64,000 bases of DNA from Natronorubrum bangense (GCF_004799645.1 NZ_CP031305.1:186001-250000), one strand, 5' to 3'; shown: positions 7,712 through 17,714, counted from the first letter of the stretch. The notes: generated by a model not told the origin, from the sequence alone. A program made the numbers and translations.

Positions 7712-8652
7712 CAGAGACGGACGAAACGACGACGCTTACGGACACGGCGTTTGTCTTCCCCGGCCAGGGGAGCCAACGCCCCGGAATGGCACAGCCCTTC
7801 TACGACGCGTGGCCGGAGACACGAGCCGCGTTCGACGCCCTCGATTCGGCCCTCGAGATCGATCTCTCCGATCGGTGTTTTCGCGACGGACTCGAGGAAC
7901 TCACGCGACCGCAAAACGCACAGCCAGCGCTGCTGGCGGCCGGATACGCGACGTCTGTCGGCATCGCTTCTCGGTTCGGCGTCGAGCCGGCGTACGTCGC
8001 CGGCCACAGCCTGGGCCAGTTCACGTCGCTTGCGGTCGCGGGCGCGGCGTCGCCGACCGACCTCGTCGACGTCGTTCGCCGGCGCGGCACGTTCATGGAA
8101 CGGGCCGAACGCGACGCAGGTCCCGGGACGATGATGGCGGTCCTGCTCGTCGACCGAGCGACCGTCGCCGACGTCTGTCGCGACCGCGACGACGTCGGCG
8201 TCGCGCTGTACAACAGCCCACGACAGACCGTGATCAGCGGGACGATCGACGGAGTCGACGCCGTTCGGAACGCCCTCGACGACACCGCCGCGCGATTTCG
8301 CGAACTTGAGGTCGGCGCGGCGTTTCACTCGCCGGTGATGGTATCGGCAGTCGAGCCCGTCGAAGACGTGATGGCGTCGCTGTCGATGTGCGAGGCGTCG
8401 ATTCCGATCGTCTCGGACGTCTCGAACGAGGTCTACACCGACCCGGCCGTCGCCCGTCGGGATCTCACGACACAGATCACCGCGCCCGTCGACTGGGTCG
8501 GTGTCGTCGAGACGCTGAAACGCCGCGGCGTCGACCGGTACGTCGGGTTCCCGCCGACCGGCGTCCTCTCGAGTCTCGTCGAACGAATCCATCCGGACGC
8601 GGAGTGTGACGCACTCGAGACGCCCGCCGACGCGCGAGAGGTGTTCGCCTGA
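7708..8652 (+). CDS. fabD: malonyl-CoA:ACP transacylase (FabD-like)
   Basis: A 314-residue acyltransferase. The nucleophile elbow is GHSLGQF with Ser101, the catalytic His is His207 in AAFHSPVM, the oxyanion segment is FVFPGQGSQRPGM near residue 15, and an arginine-rich RRRGTFM near 125 matches the malonate carboxylate contact. It transfers malonyl groups to ACP for the ketosynthase. The ATGA overlaps at both ends (7708-7711 and 8652) indicate translational coupling. No additional domains, so it is a discrete type II component. Confidence 0.9.
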   Translation: MTETDETTTLTDTAFVFPGQGSQRPGMAQPFYDAWPETRAAFDALDSALEIDLSDRCFRDGLEELTRPQNAQPALLAAGYATSVGIASRFGVEPAYVAGHSLGQFTSLAVAGAASPTDLVDVVRRRGTFMERAERDAGPGTMMAVLLVDRATVADVCRDRDDVGVALYNSPRQTVISGTIDGVDAVRNALDDTAARFRELEVGAAFHSPVMVSAVEPVEDVMASLSMCEASIPIVSDVSNEVYTDPAVARRDLTTQITAPVDWVGVVETLKRRGVDRYVGFPPTGVLSSLVERIHPDAECDALETPADAREVFA

Positions 8653-9395
8653 TGGCCGCGTTCCGTGACGAGGTGGCCATCGTCACCGGCGGCACCCGTG
8701 GGATCGGTCGCGCCGTCGCGGAGCGCTTTGCCGACGGCGGTGGGACGGTGATCGCCACCTACCACGCCGACGACGAGGCGGCCGACCGAACGCGCGACGC
8801 GCTGGCGGCGTATCCGACCGAGACCGCGGTCGAACGGTGCGATGTGACCGACTTCGACGCGGTCGCGGCGATGTTCGAGACGGTTACCGAGCGGTACGGG
8901 CCGCCGACGATCCTCGTGAACAACGCCGGGGTGATGGACAACGGCCTGCTAGTTCGGATGACCCCCGAGCAGTGGCGACGCGTTCTCGAGACGAACCTCT
9001 TCGGGCCGTTCTACTGTACACGCGAGGCGGCGCGGTCGATGCTTCGAAACGGCGGCGGGCGGGTCGTCAACGTCGCGAGTGTCGCGGCACGACGTGGTTG
9101 GGCGGGGCAGGCCAACTACGCCGCGAGCAAGGCTGGACTCATCGGACTGACTCGCGCCGCCGCGCGAGAACTCGGTGGGAAAGACATCCGCGTCAACGCC
9201 GTCGCGCCGGGGTACACCGACACCGGTTTGCTGGAAGACGTCGCCGACTACGAGACGCTCGTCGAGGACCGAACCGCGAGCGGACGGGTTGGAACCCCAG
9301 AAGAAATCGCCGACGCGATTGCGTTCCTGGCCAGCGACGCCGCGTCGTACGTCAACGGCGAGGTGCTCAGAGTCGACGACGGACTGCTCGGCTGA
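8652..9395 (+). CDS. fabG: 3-oxoacyl-ACP reductase (FabG-like SDR)
   Basis: A 247-residue classical short-chain dehydrogenase. The cofactor motif TGGTRGIG is at residues 12-19, NNAG at 90-93, and the catalytic Ser143, Tyr156 and Lys160 lie in VASVAARRG and NYAASKAG. With the upstream ketosynthase it would reduce 3-oxoacyl-ACP to 3-hydroxyacyl-ACP using NADPH. Its ATG overlaps the transacylase stop by one base. It is the last gene of the run; the next gene is ftsZ1 on the other strand. No FabA/FabZ dehydratase gene follows. Confidence 0.88.
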   Translation: MAAFRDEVAIVTGGTRGIGRAVAERFADGGGTVIATYHADDEAADRTRDALAAYPTETAVERCDVTDFDAVAAMFETVTERYGPPTILVNNAGVMDNGLLVRMTPEQWRRVLETNLFGPFYCTREAARSMLRNGGGRVVNVASVAARRGWAGQANYAASKAGLIGLTRAAARELGGKDIRVNAVAPGYTDTGLLEDVADYETLVEDRTASGRVGTPEEIADAIAFLASDAASYVNGEVLRVDDGLLG

Positions 9396-9641
9396 GACGA
9401 GTCAGAGTCAAGCGACGCGGCGCAACCACCGGATGCGGACGACTGGCGGAACGAGATCAACACTCGAGAACGATCCCACAGCGACGAGCGTCGAATCACT
9501 TCAGCTGACGAGCAACGCGCGGGTTTTCCGCTGTCGATACCCCAGCATTCCGCAACCGCACAATGAAACGAGTCGTGACGAGTTGTGAACTAATGGACTC
9601 CCGCTCGAGTTGGATCTCTCGTGTCGTTTTGAGAGTACCGA

Positions 9642-10811
9642 TCAGTCGACGAAGTCGATGTCGTCGCCGCCTGCACCGGCTGGCTGGACGGCCTCGCCGT
9701 CGTGCTGGCCGTAGATCTGTGGTGATTCGACGCCCGTGACGACGATCATCGTTCGCATGCTGCCTTCGAGACTTTCGTCGATGGAGGTCCCCCAGATGAT
9801 CCGCGCGTCGGGATCGATCCGGTCGTAGATCTCTTCGACGACGCCTTCGGCTTCCTCGATGGCCATGTCGTTGCCACCGGTGACGTTGACGAGCGCGGAA
9901 CTCGCGCCGGAGATGTCGACGTCGAGCAGCGGCGAGCGAAGCGCAGTTTTGACCGAGTCCTGGGCTTTGGCTTCGGAGTCGGACTCGCCGAGGCCGATCA
10001 TGGCGACACCGCCGCGTTCCATCACCGTTCGAACGTCGGCGAAGTCCAGGTTGACCAGGCCGGGTTTCGTGATGAGTTCCGTGATCCCTTTGACCGAGCG
10101 CATCAGCACCTCATCAGAGACTTTGAACGCCTGCCGGACGGGCAGTTTGCCGACCGAATCCAGCAGACGGTCGTTGGGGACGACGATGACGGTGTCGGAG
10201 ACATCACGCAGCCGCTCTAAGCCAGCTTCAGCGTTCGTTCGGCGGACCTCTCCCTCAGCAGTAAACGGGGTCGTGACGATCGAAATCGTCAGTGCGCCGG
10301 CCTCGCGGGCCGCTTTGGCGACGACTGGTGCGGAGCCGGTTCCCGTCCCGCCACCGAGTCCTGCCGTAACGAAGACCATATCGGAGCCGTCGATCGCGTC
10401 GTAGATGTCCTGTTGACTCTCGAGAGCGGCTTCCTCGCCGACCTGTGGGAGCGAGCCGGCACCACGGCCGCCGGTTTTCTCTTCGCCCATCAGGATCTTC
10501 GTGTCGGCTTCGATCTCCACGAGGTGTTGCACGTCGGTGTTGGCGGCGACAAGCTTCGCACCGTGGATACCCTCTTCTTCCATGCGGTTGACGGTGTTAC
10601 CACCGGCACCGCCACAGCCGACAACCGTAATGTCTGTCTGGAGGTCCTTGAGGACGTCCTCGAGCTGGTCGTCGGTCATCGTTCCTGTCCGCTGGGTGTT
10701 CGATTCGCTTCCGTTCGGCGACTGCCCGTCCTGTACAGTGTTGTCTTCGTGGGCCGTCGCCGACTCCCCGTCTTCGGCCTCGTCGATGGCGTCGTCGATG
10801 ATGGAGTCCAT
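9642..10811 (-). CDS. ftsZ1: cell division protein FtsZ1
   Basis: A 389-residue tubulin-superfamily GTPase. The GTP-binding signature GGGTGTGS spans residues 153-160, GCGGAGGN lies at 66-72, and the catalytic T7 loop NLDFADV at 254-260 is complete. The N-terminal [14 protein letters not shown] followed by an acidic linker, and the C-terminal end DDIDFVD, resemble haloarchaeal FtsZ1 rather than FtsZ2. FtsZ1 assembles the division-site scaffold that promotes FtsZ2 ring assembly. It faces the fabG-like gene tail to tail, with a 246-bp gap that holds nothing recognisable. Confidence 0.92.
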   Translation of the reverse strand: MDSIIDDAIDEAEDGESATAHEDNTVQDGQSPNGSESNTQRTGTMTDDQLEDVLKDLQTDITVVGCGGAGGNTVNRMEEEGIHGAKLVAANTDVQHLVEIEADTKILMGEEKTGGRGAGSLPQVGEEAALESQQDIYDAIDGSDMVFVTAGLGGGTGTGSAPVVAKAAREAGALTISIVTTPFTAEGEVRRTNAEAGLERLRDVSDTVIVVPNDRLLDSVGKLPVRQAFKVSDEVLMRSVKGITELITKPGLVNLDFADVRTVMERGGVAMIGLGESDSEAKAQDSVKTALRSPLLDVDISGASSALVNVTGGNDMAIEEAEGVVEEIYDRIDPDARIIWGTSIDESLEGSMRTMIVVTGVESPQIYGQHDGEAVQPAGAGGDDIDFVD

Positions 10812-10967
10812 TCTTGGCCCAATCTAAAAGATGGAGCATAATTACCTTTCCCCTACACGTCAGACGACTGTCTGACGCAGTCCGTCGAGCAACCACACCG
10901 AGCAGGTCGGTTCCGGATCCCGCTTCACGGCGGAGTAGACCGTGATTACCGTGTTGTTTGGGAGCCA

Positions 10968-12413
10968 CTAAATCGGAAATCGGTCCGTCTGCTGGCTGCG
11001 AACTGTCTCGGGGCTGATCGTTTCGCCATCGACGGCGACGGCGTCACCGTTCGCGAGCGCGCCGAATTTCGGCCCCTCAGGAACGCCGATCTCGCGAGCG
11101 AGCGCCGGATCGAAACTCGTCCGTTCAGCGACGACGGCGTCGTCTTCGAGCGTGACCGTTTCGTATTTGTCCTCGAGGACACCCGCCAGTGCCTCGATGA
11201 TGGCTCCTCTGGCAGTCGTTTCGCTCTCAGCCGCGATGGTCTGCGTAGCTGTCGTGTCTCCCGTGTTCGACGACTCTCCGTTGGAACTGGGAACCGCGAC
11301 CTGCGAGCCAACCCGGATCCCGCCGTTTTCGGTCGTAAACGCGACGGTGGTCGCCTCGACGACCGTTCGTACCGCCTCCGGGTCGAGTCCCTCCGCAGCG
11401 TCGAGCAGTGCTGCCGGGAGTTCGACGACGGCAACCGACTCGGCAGCACAGTCGCCAAAGCGGACGCCGTCGTCGACGGCCCCAAGAGAAGATTCGACGG
11501 CATCGACGAGTTCGAGTGGTCGATCACCCACCTCGCGGAGCCAGGTCTCGCTGACGATCCGAACGCCAAGCTCCTCGAGCGTTTCCTCGAGCACCGGCCA
11601 CTCGCCATCGAGAACGGCCATGTCGGTGTGGCTCGCGTCGAACGCCGCCTCGAGGACGTCACGGTGGGAAGAAGGATGACCCATCGCATCGAGCGCCCAG
11701 TCGGCTGCGATGTGGCCCACAGCCCACGGCGTTTCGCGGACGATGCGAGTAAAGCGAGGGGCGTAGTGGTTGCCGCCAAAGCCGACGACCTGTCGACACG
11801 GACTTGCGTCGCGACTCTCATGGCTCGAGCGCGAAGCGCTCTCGAGGCGGTCGCAGTGTGGGGAGACAGCTCGAAGCTCGAGAATCGCGCGGGCGACGGC
11901 CGCGGCACCGTTGGGGTCGTCCCACTGCTCGTCGCCACTGCCGAGTTCCGCAAACAGCGACGGACAGCCGACGTTGGTGGGGCCGTGGTGGGTACACTCC
12001 ATCCCGACATCGTACTGCTCAGGGGCGTACTCGTCGAACGCGTCGAGGAGGTGTGCGAGTGCGTTCGGACACGCCTCGGCGACAGCATTGGCCTCGCCGC
12101 CGAACTCGGCTGGACCGAAGTTACCCGTGAAATGCCCTGTCAGCAGCGGCCCCGTATCGCCCGAATGGCGCGAGGCAAAGACGAGCACATCGGGGTCGCA
12201 GTCGAACGCTTCGACCGGGTGCTCGAGTTCGAGGTGAAAGTCGTCGAACGAGCGTAACTCGGCACCAGCGGTTCGGTAGTACGTGCCACCACCATCGGCT
12301 GCGGGCCGTGTGTCGTCGTCGACGACCTCCCAGTCGGCGAGTTCGCGGAGCTGGTCACAGATATGGACCGATGCGCGGTCGGCTCGACTCTCGACGATCG
12401 CGAGCGCAGTCAT
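10968..12413 (-). CDS. dtdA: D-aminoacyl-tRNA deacylase (Dtd2 type)
   Basis: The 481 residues starting MTALAIVESRADRAS match the archaeal/plant D-aminoacyl-tRNA deacylase DTD2 (DtdA/GEK1). Characteristic pieces are VLVFASRHSGDTGPLLTGH near residue 70, MECTHHGPTNVG near 125 and VGFGGNHYAPRFTRI. The enzyme frees D-amino acids mischarged on tRNA, a quality-control step in the cytosol. The frame is open upstream to 12656, but that part is Arg/Ser-rich, so the ATG at 12413 is chosen. The last third (after about residue 300) is a haloarchaeal extension of less clear role, and the gene ends DRFPI. It is divergent from the PAS/GAF regulator. Confidence 0.88.
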   Translation of the reverse strand: MTALAIVESRADRASVHICDQLRELADWEVVDDDTRPAADGGGTYYRTAGAELRSFDDFHLELEHPVEAFDCDPDVLVFASRHSGDTGPLLTGHFTGNFGPAEFGGEANAVAEACPNALAHLLDAFDEYAPEQYDVGMECTHHGPTNVGCPSLFAELGSGDEQWDDPNGAAAVARAILELRAVSPHCDRLESASRSSHESRDASPCRQVVGFGGNHYAPRFTRIVRETPWAVGHIAADWALDAMGHPSSHRDVLEAAFDASHTDMAVLDGEWPVLEETLEELGVRIVSETWLREVGDRPLELVDAVESSLGAVDDGVRFGDCAAESVAVVELPAALLDAAEGLDPEAVRTVVEATTVAFTTENGGIRVGSQVAVPSSNGESSNTGDTTATQTIAAESETTARGAIIEALAGVLEDKYETVTLEDDAVVAERTSFDPALAREIGVPEGPKFGALANGDAVAVDGETISPETVRSQQTDRFPI

Positions 12414-12580
12414 ACTCGAGTGGGCGGTCTGGGGCCCAGTAACGCCGTCGGTTCTCGTTGCCGACTCGTCGAGCTGGCCGGAAATATCATACAGGCTATA
12501 TGAAACCACCGTCGGTTTTTCAGTCGTGCGAATGGTAGCCGGGAGTACGAACAACCAGCGATGAACGTAGTTGACCACCC

Positions 12581-14680
12581 ATGACCGATCCAGCACCGGA
12601 TACGAGCAACGGCTCGGACGAGACGAGTGCAGCGTCGGCTGCGCTCGACTTTCCATCGGCGTTCAGCCTCGACGTTCAGCAGCTGACCGCGCTCATCAGT
12701 GCGTACGCCGTCTCCGTGCTCGATCCCGACGGACGTGTCGTGCGGTGGAACGAGGATGCCGTCCGGCTCACAGGGTATAACGAAGACGAGGTCACAGACA
12801 CTCACTACCGGCTCTTCTTTCCACCGGAGAAACGCGAGGATGGCCGTCCAGAACGCCTTCTCGAGCAAGCGCGCACCGACGGACAGGCCACAGATGAAGG
12901 CTGGCGGCTTCGAAACGACGGAAGCCGGTTCTGGGTTCGTGAGGTGCTGGCACCCATCCGGGAGCGCGAGGGGAGTCTGACCGTTGGAGACGGCGGCGAC
13001 TCTCAGACCGCCCCCCTTCGGGGGTACGTACGGATCGTCCACGATCGGACCGACGAGTACAGACGCGAACTGGAACTCCGCGAGGAGAAGGCGCTTACAG
13101 AGAGCATCTTCGAGGCCCAGCCGGACTTGCTCTATGCGTTCGATACGGACGGCAATCTCGTCCAGTGGAACGAACGGTTCGAGCAGGTCACCGGCTACGA
13201 CCCCGACAAACTCGAGGGAATGAACGCCCTCGAGTTTGTCGTCCCGGAAGACCACGACCAGATCGGAGCGGCAATCGAGCGGGTGCTGGTCGATGGTGAC
13301 CGTGTCGCCGCCGAAGCGCGAGTGCTGACAAACGACGGCGACGAGATTCCCGTCGAATTCAACAGCGCTCAGGTCGCCGGCACGGACGGGATCGTCTTCG
13401 GATTCACCGGTGTTGGCCGTGACATCAGTGATCGCAAAGCTCGTGAACGAGAACTCGAGCGCCTCGAGCGTCTCAACACCACGATACGGACGATCGACGA
13501 GACGATGGTCACGGCAGACACACAAGCGGCGGTCGAAACGGCAGTTGTCGAAGCGTTCGCAGCTGCTACACTCTATCAGTTTGCCGTCATCGGACAGGAC
13601 GAGCCCGCGACGGGCGGCCAGCAGCCGGGCGAGCCGCGCTCGTGGGCAGGCGTCGACGCGACTGGTGCTGCTGACGTTCTCTCGCGGGTTCTCGACCCAC
13701 CGGCCGACGGGCCGGAAGCGTCACCGATCGAAACCGAGAGCGTCCAGTGTTATCACTCGCTCCGTGAGAGTGCAGTCGATGCCTGGCGAGCCGATGCTCG
13801 AGAACGCGACTACGGCTCACTCGCAGCCGTTCCGATCACCGCAAGTGGCCGGACGTTCGGCGTGCTCGTTGTCGCTGCCACAGACGCGACGGCGTTCACC
13901 GACCGGGAACGAGAGGTGCTTCAGGAATTCGGCGCCACGGTCGGTCACGCGTTCAACGCAATGGCGGTTCGTCGCCTCCTCTATCTCGACACCGTCGTCG
14001 AACTCGAGTTCGAATCATCCGATCGACAAGATATCTGTATCGACCTCTCCGCCGAACTCGAGAGCGACGTCAGTCTCGATCACGTGCTGCCACTGACTGA
14101 GGGGGTGTTCGTCTACTACATCACCGTCACCGGCGTCGAACCGGCGAAGATTCGAGCGTTCGTCGACGATCACCCAAAGTTCGGAGAGCGTCGTCACATC
14201 GATACTAGCGGCGACGAGAGCCACTGGGAGTTCGTCGTTTACGGACCGACGATCACCGGCTTGCTGGCGGATTACAGCGCGCGAATACGGACACAGACCG
14301 TCGACAACGGTGTGTCGAACGTAGTCGTTCAGGTCAGTCCGGACATTCCCGTTCGCGGACTAGTCGAGGCGGTCACGGAGGCCTACCCCGACACGCAGCT
14401 GGTTTCGAAACGCACCGTCGAGCGGCCGATAGAAACGCGTGGTGGCTTTCGACGGCGCGTCCAAGAGAAGCTGACCGATAAACAACAGGCCGCTCTCGAG
14501 GCGGCCTACTACGGCGGGTACTTCGAGTGGCCGACGCGAAACAGCAACGCCGGCGAAATCGCTGAGCGGCTCGATATTGCTCGCCAGACGTTCCACCAAC
14601 ATCTCCGGGTTGCACAGGCGAAACTGCTCACGGCCTATTTTGAGGCTGGCGACACCAGTGGCGACGAGCGAGACGATTAA
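12581..14680 (+). CDS. PAS/GAF sensor with bacterioopsin-activator HTH
   Basis: A 699-residue one-component regulator. Two PAS domains (about 33-140, with VSVLDPDGRVVRWNEDAVRL, and about 170-285, with LLYAFDTDGNLVQWNERFEQ) are followed by a GAF-like domain (about 300-460), the bacterioopsin-activator effector region (about 466-625) and an HTH_10 domain at the C terminus (EIAERLDIARQTFHQHLRVA). The family includes Bat, which activates bacteriorhodopsin genes in response to light or oxygen. Ligand and target of this copy cannot be told. It starts 167 bp from the divergent dtdA. A TATA-like GCTATATGAAA near 12492 lies between the two. Confidence 0.85.
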   Translation: MTDPAPDTSNGSDETSAASAALDFPSAFSLDVQQLTALISAYAVSVLDPDGRVVRWNEDAVRLTGYNEDEVTDTHYRLFFPPEKREDGRPERLLEQARTDGQATDEGWRLRNDGSRFWVREVLAPIREREGSLTVGDGGDSQTAPLRGYVRIVHDRTDEYRRELELREEKALTESIFEAQPDLLYAFDTDGNLVQWNERFEQVTGYDPDKLEGMNALEFVVPEDHDQIGAAIERVLVDGDRVAAEARVLTNDGDEIPVEFNSAQVAGTDGIVFGFTGVGRDISDRKARERELERLERLNTTIRTIDETMVTADTQAAVETAVVEAFAAATLYQFAVIGQDEPATGGQQPGEPRSWAGVDATGAADVLSRVLDPPADGPEASPIETESVQCYHSLRESAVDAWRADARERDYGSLAAVPITASGRTFGVLVVAATDATAFTDREREVLQEFGATVGHAFNAMAVRRLLYLDTVVELEFESSDRQDICIDLSAELESDVSLDHVLPLTEGVFVYYITVTGVEPAKIRAFVDDHPKFGERRHIDTSGDESHWEFVVYGPTITGLLADYSARIRTQTVDNGVSNVVVQVSPDIPVRGLVEAVTEAYPDTQLVSKRTVERPIETRGGFRRRVQEKLTDKQQAALEAAYYGGYFEWPTRNSNAGEIAERLDIARQTFHQHLRVAQAKLLTAYFEAGDTSGDERDD

Positions 14681-14848
14681 GACGGGCATCTATTTTGACG
14701 GACAGCGAAACCGCAAGCCGTCCAGCGACCGTGCCGGAGCTGCTGGACAGGAGTCCGTCTACTTGTCGAGACTCGATGACCGTCTCAACCGGCCATACCA
14801 GAGCATGCTGGTACACCCCTTTCCCCCACCCAACGTCTTCATCGATCA

Positions 14849-16132
14849 ATGAGTGCCTGCCTGACTGCCGAGCGAACAACCACTGCGTTCGACATCCTCG
14901 TCGACCCTCGCCGGCGATACCTCCTTTCGCTCCTCTACGAACGGGCGGCTGCTGACAGGACACAGCCGACACCACACTCGATCGAGACGCTCGCGACCGA
15001 CGTCGCCGCCTGTGAACACGGCTGCCCGATCGTCACCAACGAGCAGTGCCGAGAGACACATATCGAACTCGTTCACCACCACGTGCCGCGGCTCAGTGAT
15101 ATCGGACTGGTAACCGATGAGACCCACGGCGACACGCGGACGGTCGCGCTTGCCGACCATCCGATTCTCGACCTCGAGTGGATGACCCATTTCCTCGAGG
15201 ACCCGAACGGCGGATCGACCATCGACGAAGCGATGCTCAACCGAACGCTCGAAGCACTCCAGCCTGCGCGGTGCCGGCTTAGCTGTGCCATCCTCGCGAG
15301 ACAGCGCACCGACCTCGCTGTCGACGATCTGGCAGCACTGATCGCAACCCACGAGGACGACACCCGACTCGTCGACCTCGAGACATCGGACTGGCGGCCC
15401 ATTTCGACGGCGTTGCGACACGACTACCTCCCCTCGCTTGCAGCGGCCGACCTCGTCGACTACGACCGCTCGAGCGAGACCGTTGCACTCGAGCCCGACG
15501 CACCGCAGTGGCGGGCCGACTGGCTGGCTGCGAGTCCGATTCGAGAGGTTGTCATGGCACTCGAGACGCGGCCAGCGCAGGCAGGAACTGACTCGAGGGG
15601 AGACACGGCCGCCGACAGCAACTCGGCGAGGACGAGTTCGGGCTGGACGATCGAGGGAACAGCACGCGTCATCGCCAGAAGCCACGAGATCGTCGACAGC
15701 GCCGATGAGGAGCTGTTCGTGATGGCGCCCGACGAAACGATGGTCCAGCAGCGCTGTCTCGAGCGCTGGCAAGCCGCTGCGAACCGCGGGGTCGATGTCT
15801 ACGTCGGATCACGCTCACCGCGCGTTCGAGACACCGTTCGGTCTGCAGTCCCTGAAGCGACGGTCTGTGAGCCACAGTTCGACTGGTTGAACTTCCACGT
15901 CGAGAGACACCACCACGGCCGCATCGTTTTTGCTGATCGCGAACGGGTACTGCTCGTGACGGTCGACGACGAGGAGACCGATCCCCAGGCGACTGCGATC
16001 ACAGGAGACAGCCCGGAAGACGCGCTGGTCAGGCTCGTTCGCGAACACGTCGGCCCGCGGCTGGACCGGTTGCAGTCGCGCTGTGCGAACGGTGACGAGG
16101 CGACCGAAGCGGCGACGTCACTGCGCCTGTAA
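14849..16132 (+). CDS. DUF7344-type winged-helix regulator with TrmB-like C-terminus
   Basis: A 427-residue protein with two N-terminal winged-helix units of the haloarchaeal DUF7344 style. The first, at about residues 12-90, carries DPRRRYLLSLLYE and HHHVPRLSDIGLV. The second, at about 130-215, carries ARCRLSCAILAR and LRHDYLPSLAAADLVDYD. The C-terminal 170 residues (ARVIARSHEIVDSADEELFV, then HHHGRIVFADRERVLLVTVD) resemble the sugar/PLD-like sensor part of TrmB-type regulators. It is probably a cytosolic transcription regulator; the target is unknown. It follows the PAS/GAF gene after 168 bp on the same strand. Confidence 0.65.
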   Translation: MSACLTAERTTTAFDILVDPRRRYLLSLLYERAAADRTQPTPHSIETLATDVAACEHGCPIVTNEQCRETHIELVHHHVPRLSDIGLVTDETHGDTRTVALADHPILDLEWMTHFLEDPNGGSTIDEAMLNRTLEALQPARCRLSCAILARQRTDLAVDDLAALIATHEDDTRLVDLETSDWRPISTALRHDYLPSLAAADLVDYDRSSETVALEPDAPQWRADWLAASPIREVVMALETRPAQAGTDSRGDTAADSNSARTSSGWTIEGTARVIARSHEIVDSADEELFVMAPDETMVQQRCLERWQAAANRGVDVYVGSRSPRVRDTVRSAVPEATVCEPQFDWLNFHVERHHHGRIVFADRERVLLVTVDDEETDPQATAITGDSPEDALVRLVREHVGPRLDRLQSRCANGDEATEAATSLRL

Positions 16133-16172
16133 ACTGCTGGGCTCGGCTGTTGTACCTGGGTCTGACGTTTCC

Positions 16173-17105
16173 TCAGACCACGAGCAGGGCAAGAAAAGCA
16201 ACGTACCCACCGACGAGAACAGCACCATCGAGCCGTGTGAGCCGCCCGCCGTACCCCATCATCGCTACCAACACGATCGTAAAGACGACAAGCGCGGGGA
16301 ATTCGAGCCGCAACGTGCTCGAGGCGATCTCGATCGGCGTGATCAGGGCGACGATACCGAGCACGGCGAGGATATTGTAGATGTTCGAACCGACGACGTT
16401 GCCGATGGCGAACTCGGTCTCGCCGCGGACGGAGCCGACGACCGACGCCGCAAGTTCCGGCAACGAGGTGCCGAGTGCGAGCACCGTCAACCCGATTACC
16501 AGATCCGAAACGCCGAGTGCCGACAACAGCCCGGTACCGCCAGAAACGAGCCATCTCGAGCCGAGCACGAGCGCCATCAACCCACCGAGGACGAGCACGA
16601 CAGCCCGCAGCGTGATCCCGTCGCCAGCGCCAGTTTTGTCACCGCCCACTGCCGGGTTGACGTTGGTAGAAGAGACTAGATAGGCGGTAAAGCCACCGAG
16701 TGTCAGCAGAAAAATTGCACCCTCGAGTGTGCCGATCGTCCCGTCTGCACCGAGGACAACGAGCAGGACCGTCGCGAACAGCATAAACGGCACGTGCCGC
16801 CGCATAGCGATCTGGCTGATCCGTAACGGTTTGATAAGCGCAGACACCCCAAGGACCAGCCCGATGTTCGCGATATTCGAACCGAGAACGGCACCGAGTC
16901 CGATATCGGTCGAGACGTCCAGCGCACCGATGGTCGCGACGAACAGCTCGGGTGCGGTCGTCGCAAAGGCGATCACCGTCACCCCAACGGTTGCGGCCCG
17001 GAGCCCGATCCCCAGTGCGAGCCGGCCGGCACCGGCGACGAGTAGTTCGGCACCGGCGTAGAGCGCGACGATGCCGGCTGCAAGCAAGCCGAGGGAGAGG
17101 AGCAT
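16173..17105 (-). CDS. calcium/sodium antiporter (CaCA family)
   Basis: A 310-residue integral membrane protein with about ten hydrophobic helices. It carries the two inverted alpha repeats of CaCA exchangers: FATTAPELFVA with GAVLGSNIANIGLVLG in the first half, and LGTSLPELAASV with IGNVVGSNIYNILAVLG in the second. The acidic residues of each PEL motif bind the cation. It exchanges Na+ for Ca2+ (or a related ion) across the cytoplasmic membrane, as in the archaeal NCX_Mj. It converges with the upstream regulator gene, 40 bp apart. Confidence 0.92.
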   Translation of the reverse strand: MLLSLGLLAAGIVALYAGAELLVAGAGRLALGIGLRAATVGVTVIAFATTAPELFVATIGALDVSTDIGLGAVLGSNIANIGLVLGVSALIKPLRISQIAMRRHVPFMLFATVLLVVLGADGTIGTLEGAIFLLTLGGFTAYLVSSTNVNPAVGGDKTGAGDGITLRAVVLVLGGLMALVLGSRWLVSGGTGLLSALGVSDLVIGLTVLALGTSLPELAASVVGSVRGETEFAIGNVVGSNIYNILAVLGIVALITPIEIASSTLRLEFPALVVFTIVLVAMMGYGGRLTRLDGAVLVGGYVAFLALLVV

Positions 17106-17171
17106 AGCTGCTGTTGGACTGTCAGGCGTAAGTCAATAAGGGGTTTGTCCGGCCGAAAGCGGACATCCCGT

Positions 17172-17588
17172 TCAGCGAACGATCGTTACCGGAACGGGTG
17201 CTCGCCGGACGACGCGTTCGGCAACACTGCCCAGTAGCACTCGTTTCGCGCCAGAACGCCCGCGACTCCCGATTACGATGTGGTCGACGTCGTGGTCGTC
17301 TGCGTACGTGACGATCTCTCGAGCGGGATCTCCAACGACGGTGTCCGTGGTGTACGTCCCGTCGTGGTCGGCGACGAGTTCGGCGACGTCCTCGAACAGG
17401 TCCGCCGCGTCCTCCTGTCGTGACTCGAGTACGGATTCGTAGGCGTAGATACCGCCGTCACCGTACTTCGAGACGCTCGGATCGATCGCGTGGATCGCCG
17501 TGATCGACGCGTCTGGATGCTCGCGAACGGCGTGCTCGAGCGCCGCCCGAGCGGTGTCCGAATCGTCGATCGGGACCAGAATTTCCAT
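17172..17588 (-). CDS. universal stress protein (UspA family)
   Basis: A 138-residue single Usp domain starting [20 protein letters not shown]. The ATP-binding glycine loop near the end is [20 protein letters not shown], ending with PVPVTIVR. Proteins of this type are small cytosolic stress-linked ATP-binding dimers. The longer frame to 17759 is Arg-rich and unlike haloarchaeal protein, so the ATG at 17588 is chosen. It is divergent from aroE. Confidence 0.9.
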   Translation of the reverse strand: MEILVPIDDSDTARAALEHAVREHPDASITAIHAIDPSVSKYGDGGIYAYESVLESRQEDAADLFEDVAELVADHDGTYTTDTVVGDPAREIVTYADDHDVDHIVIGSRGRSGAKRVLLGSVAERVVRRAPVPVTIVR

Positions 17589-17683
17589 ACCCTGTTTTCG
17601 GCCGCGTCCCCGATAAGTGGGCGGGGAAAGGCCCGGTCGGTAGCAACGGAATCGGCCGAGTGCAAGCGATATCCTGTCGGGCA

Positions 17684-17691
17684 GTATATAT
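17684..17691 (+). promoter_or_regulatory. TATA box of aroE
   Basis: AGTATATA centred about 27 bp before the aroE ATG at 17715. The spacing suggests a leaderless mRNA and supports that start. Confidence 0.65.
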
Positions 17692-17714
17692 CCCCGCCGC
17701 CTCGAGTGTGCCGT

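Noticed and set aside
9396..9641. terminator or small gene between fabG-like gene and ftsZ1
   Set aside because: I read both strands and found neither a convincing hairpin, a long T-run, nor an acidic ORF.
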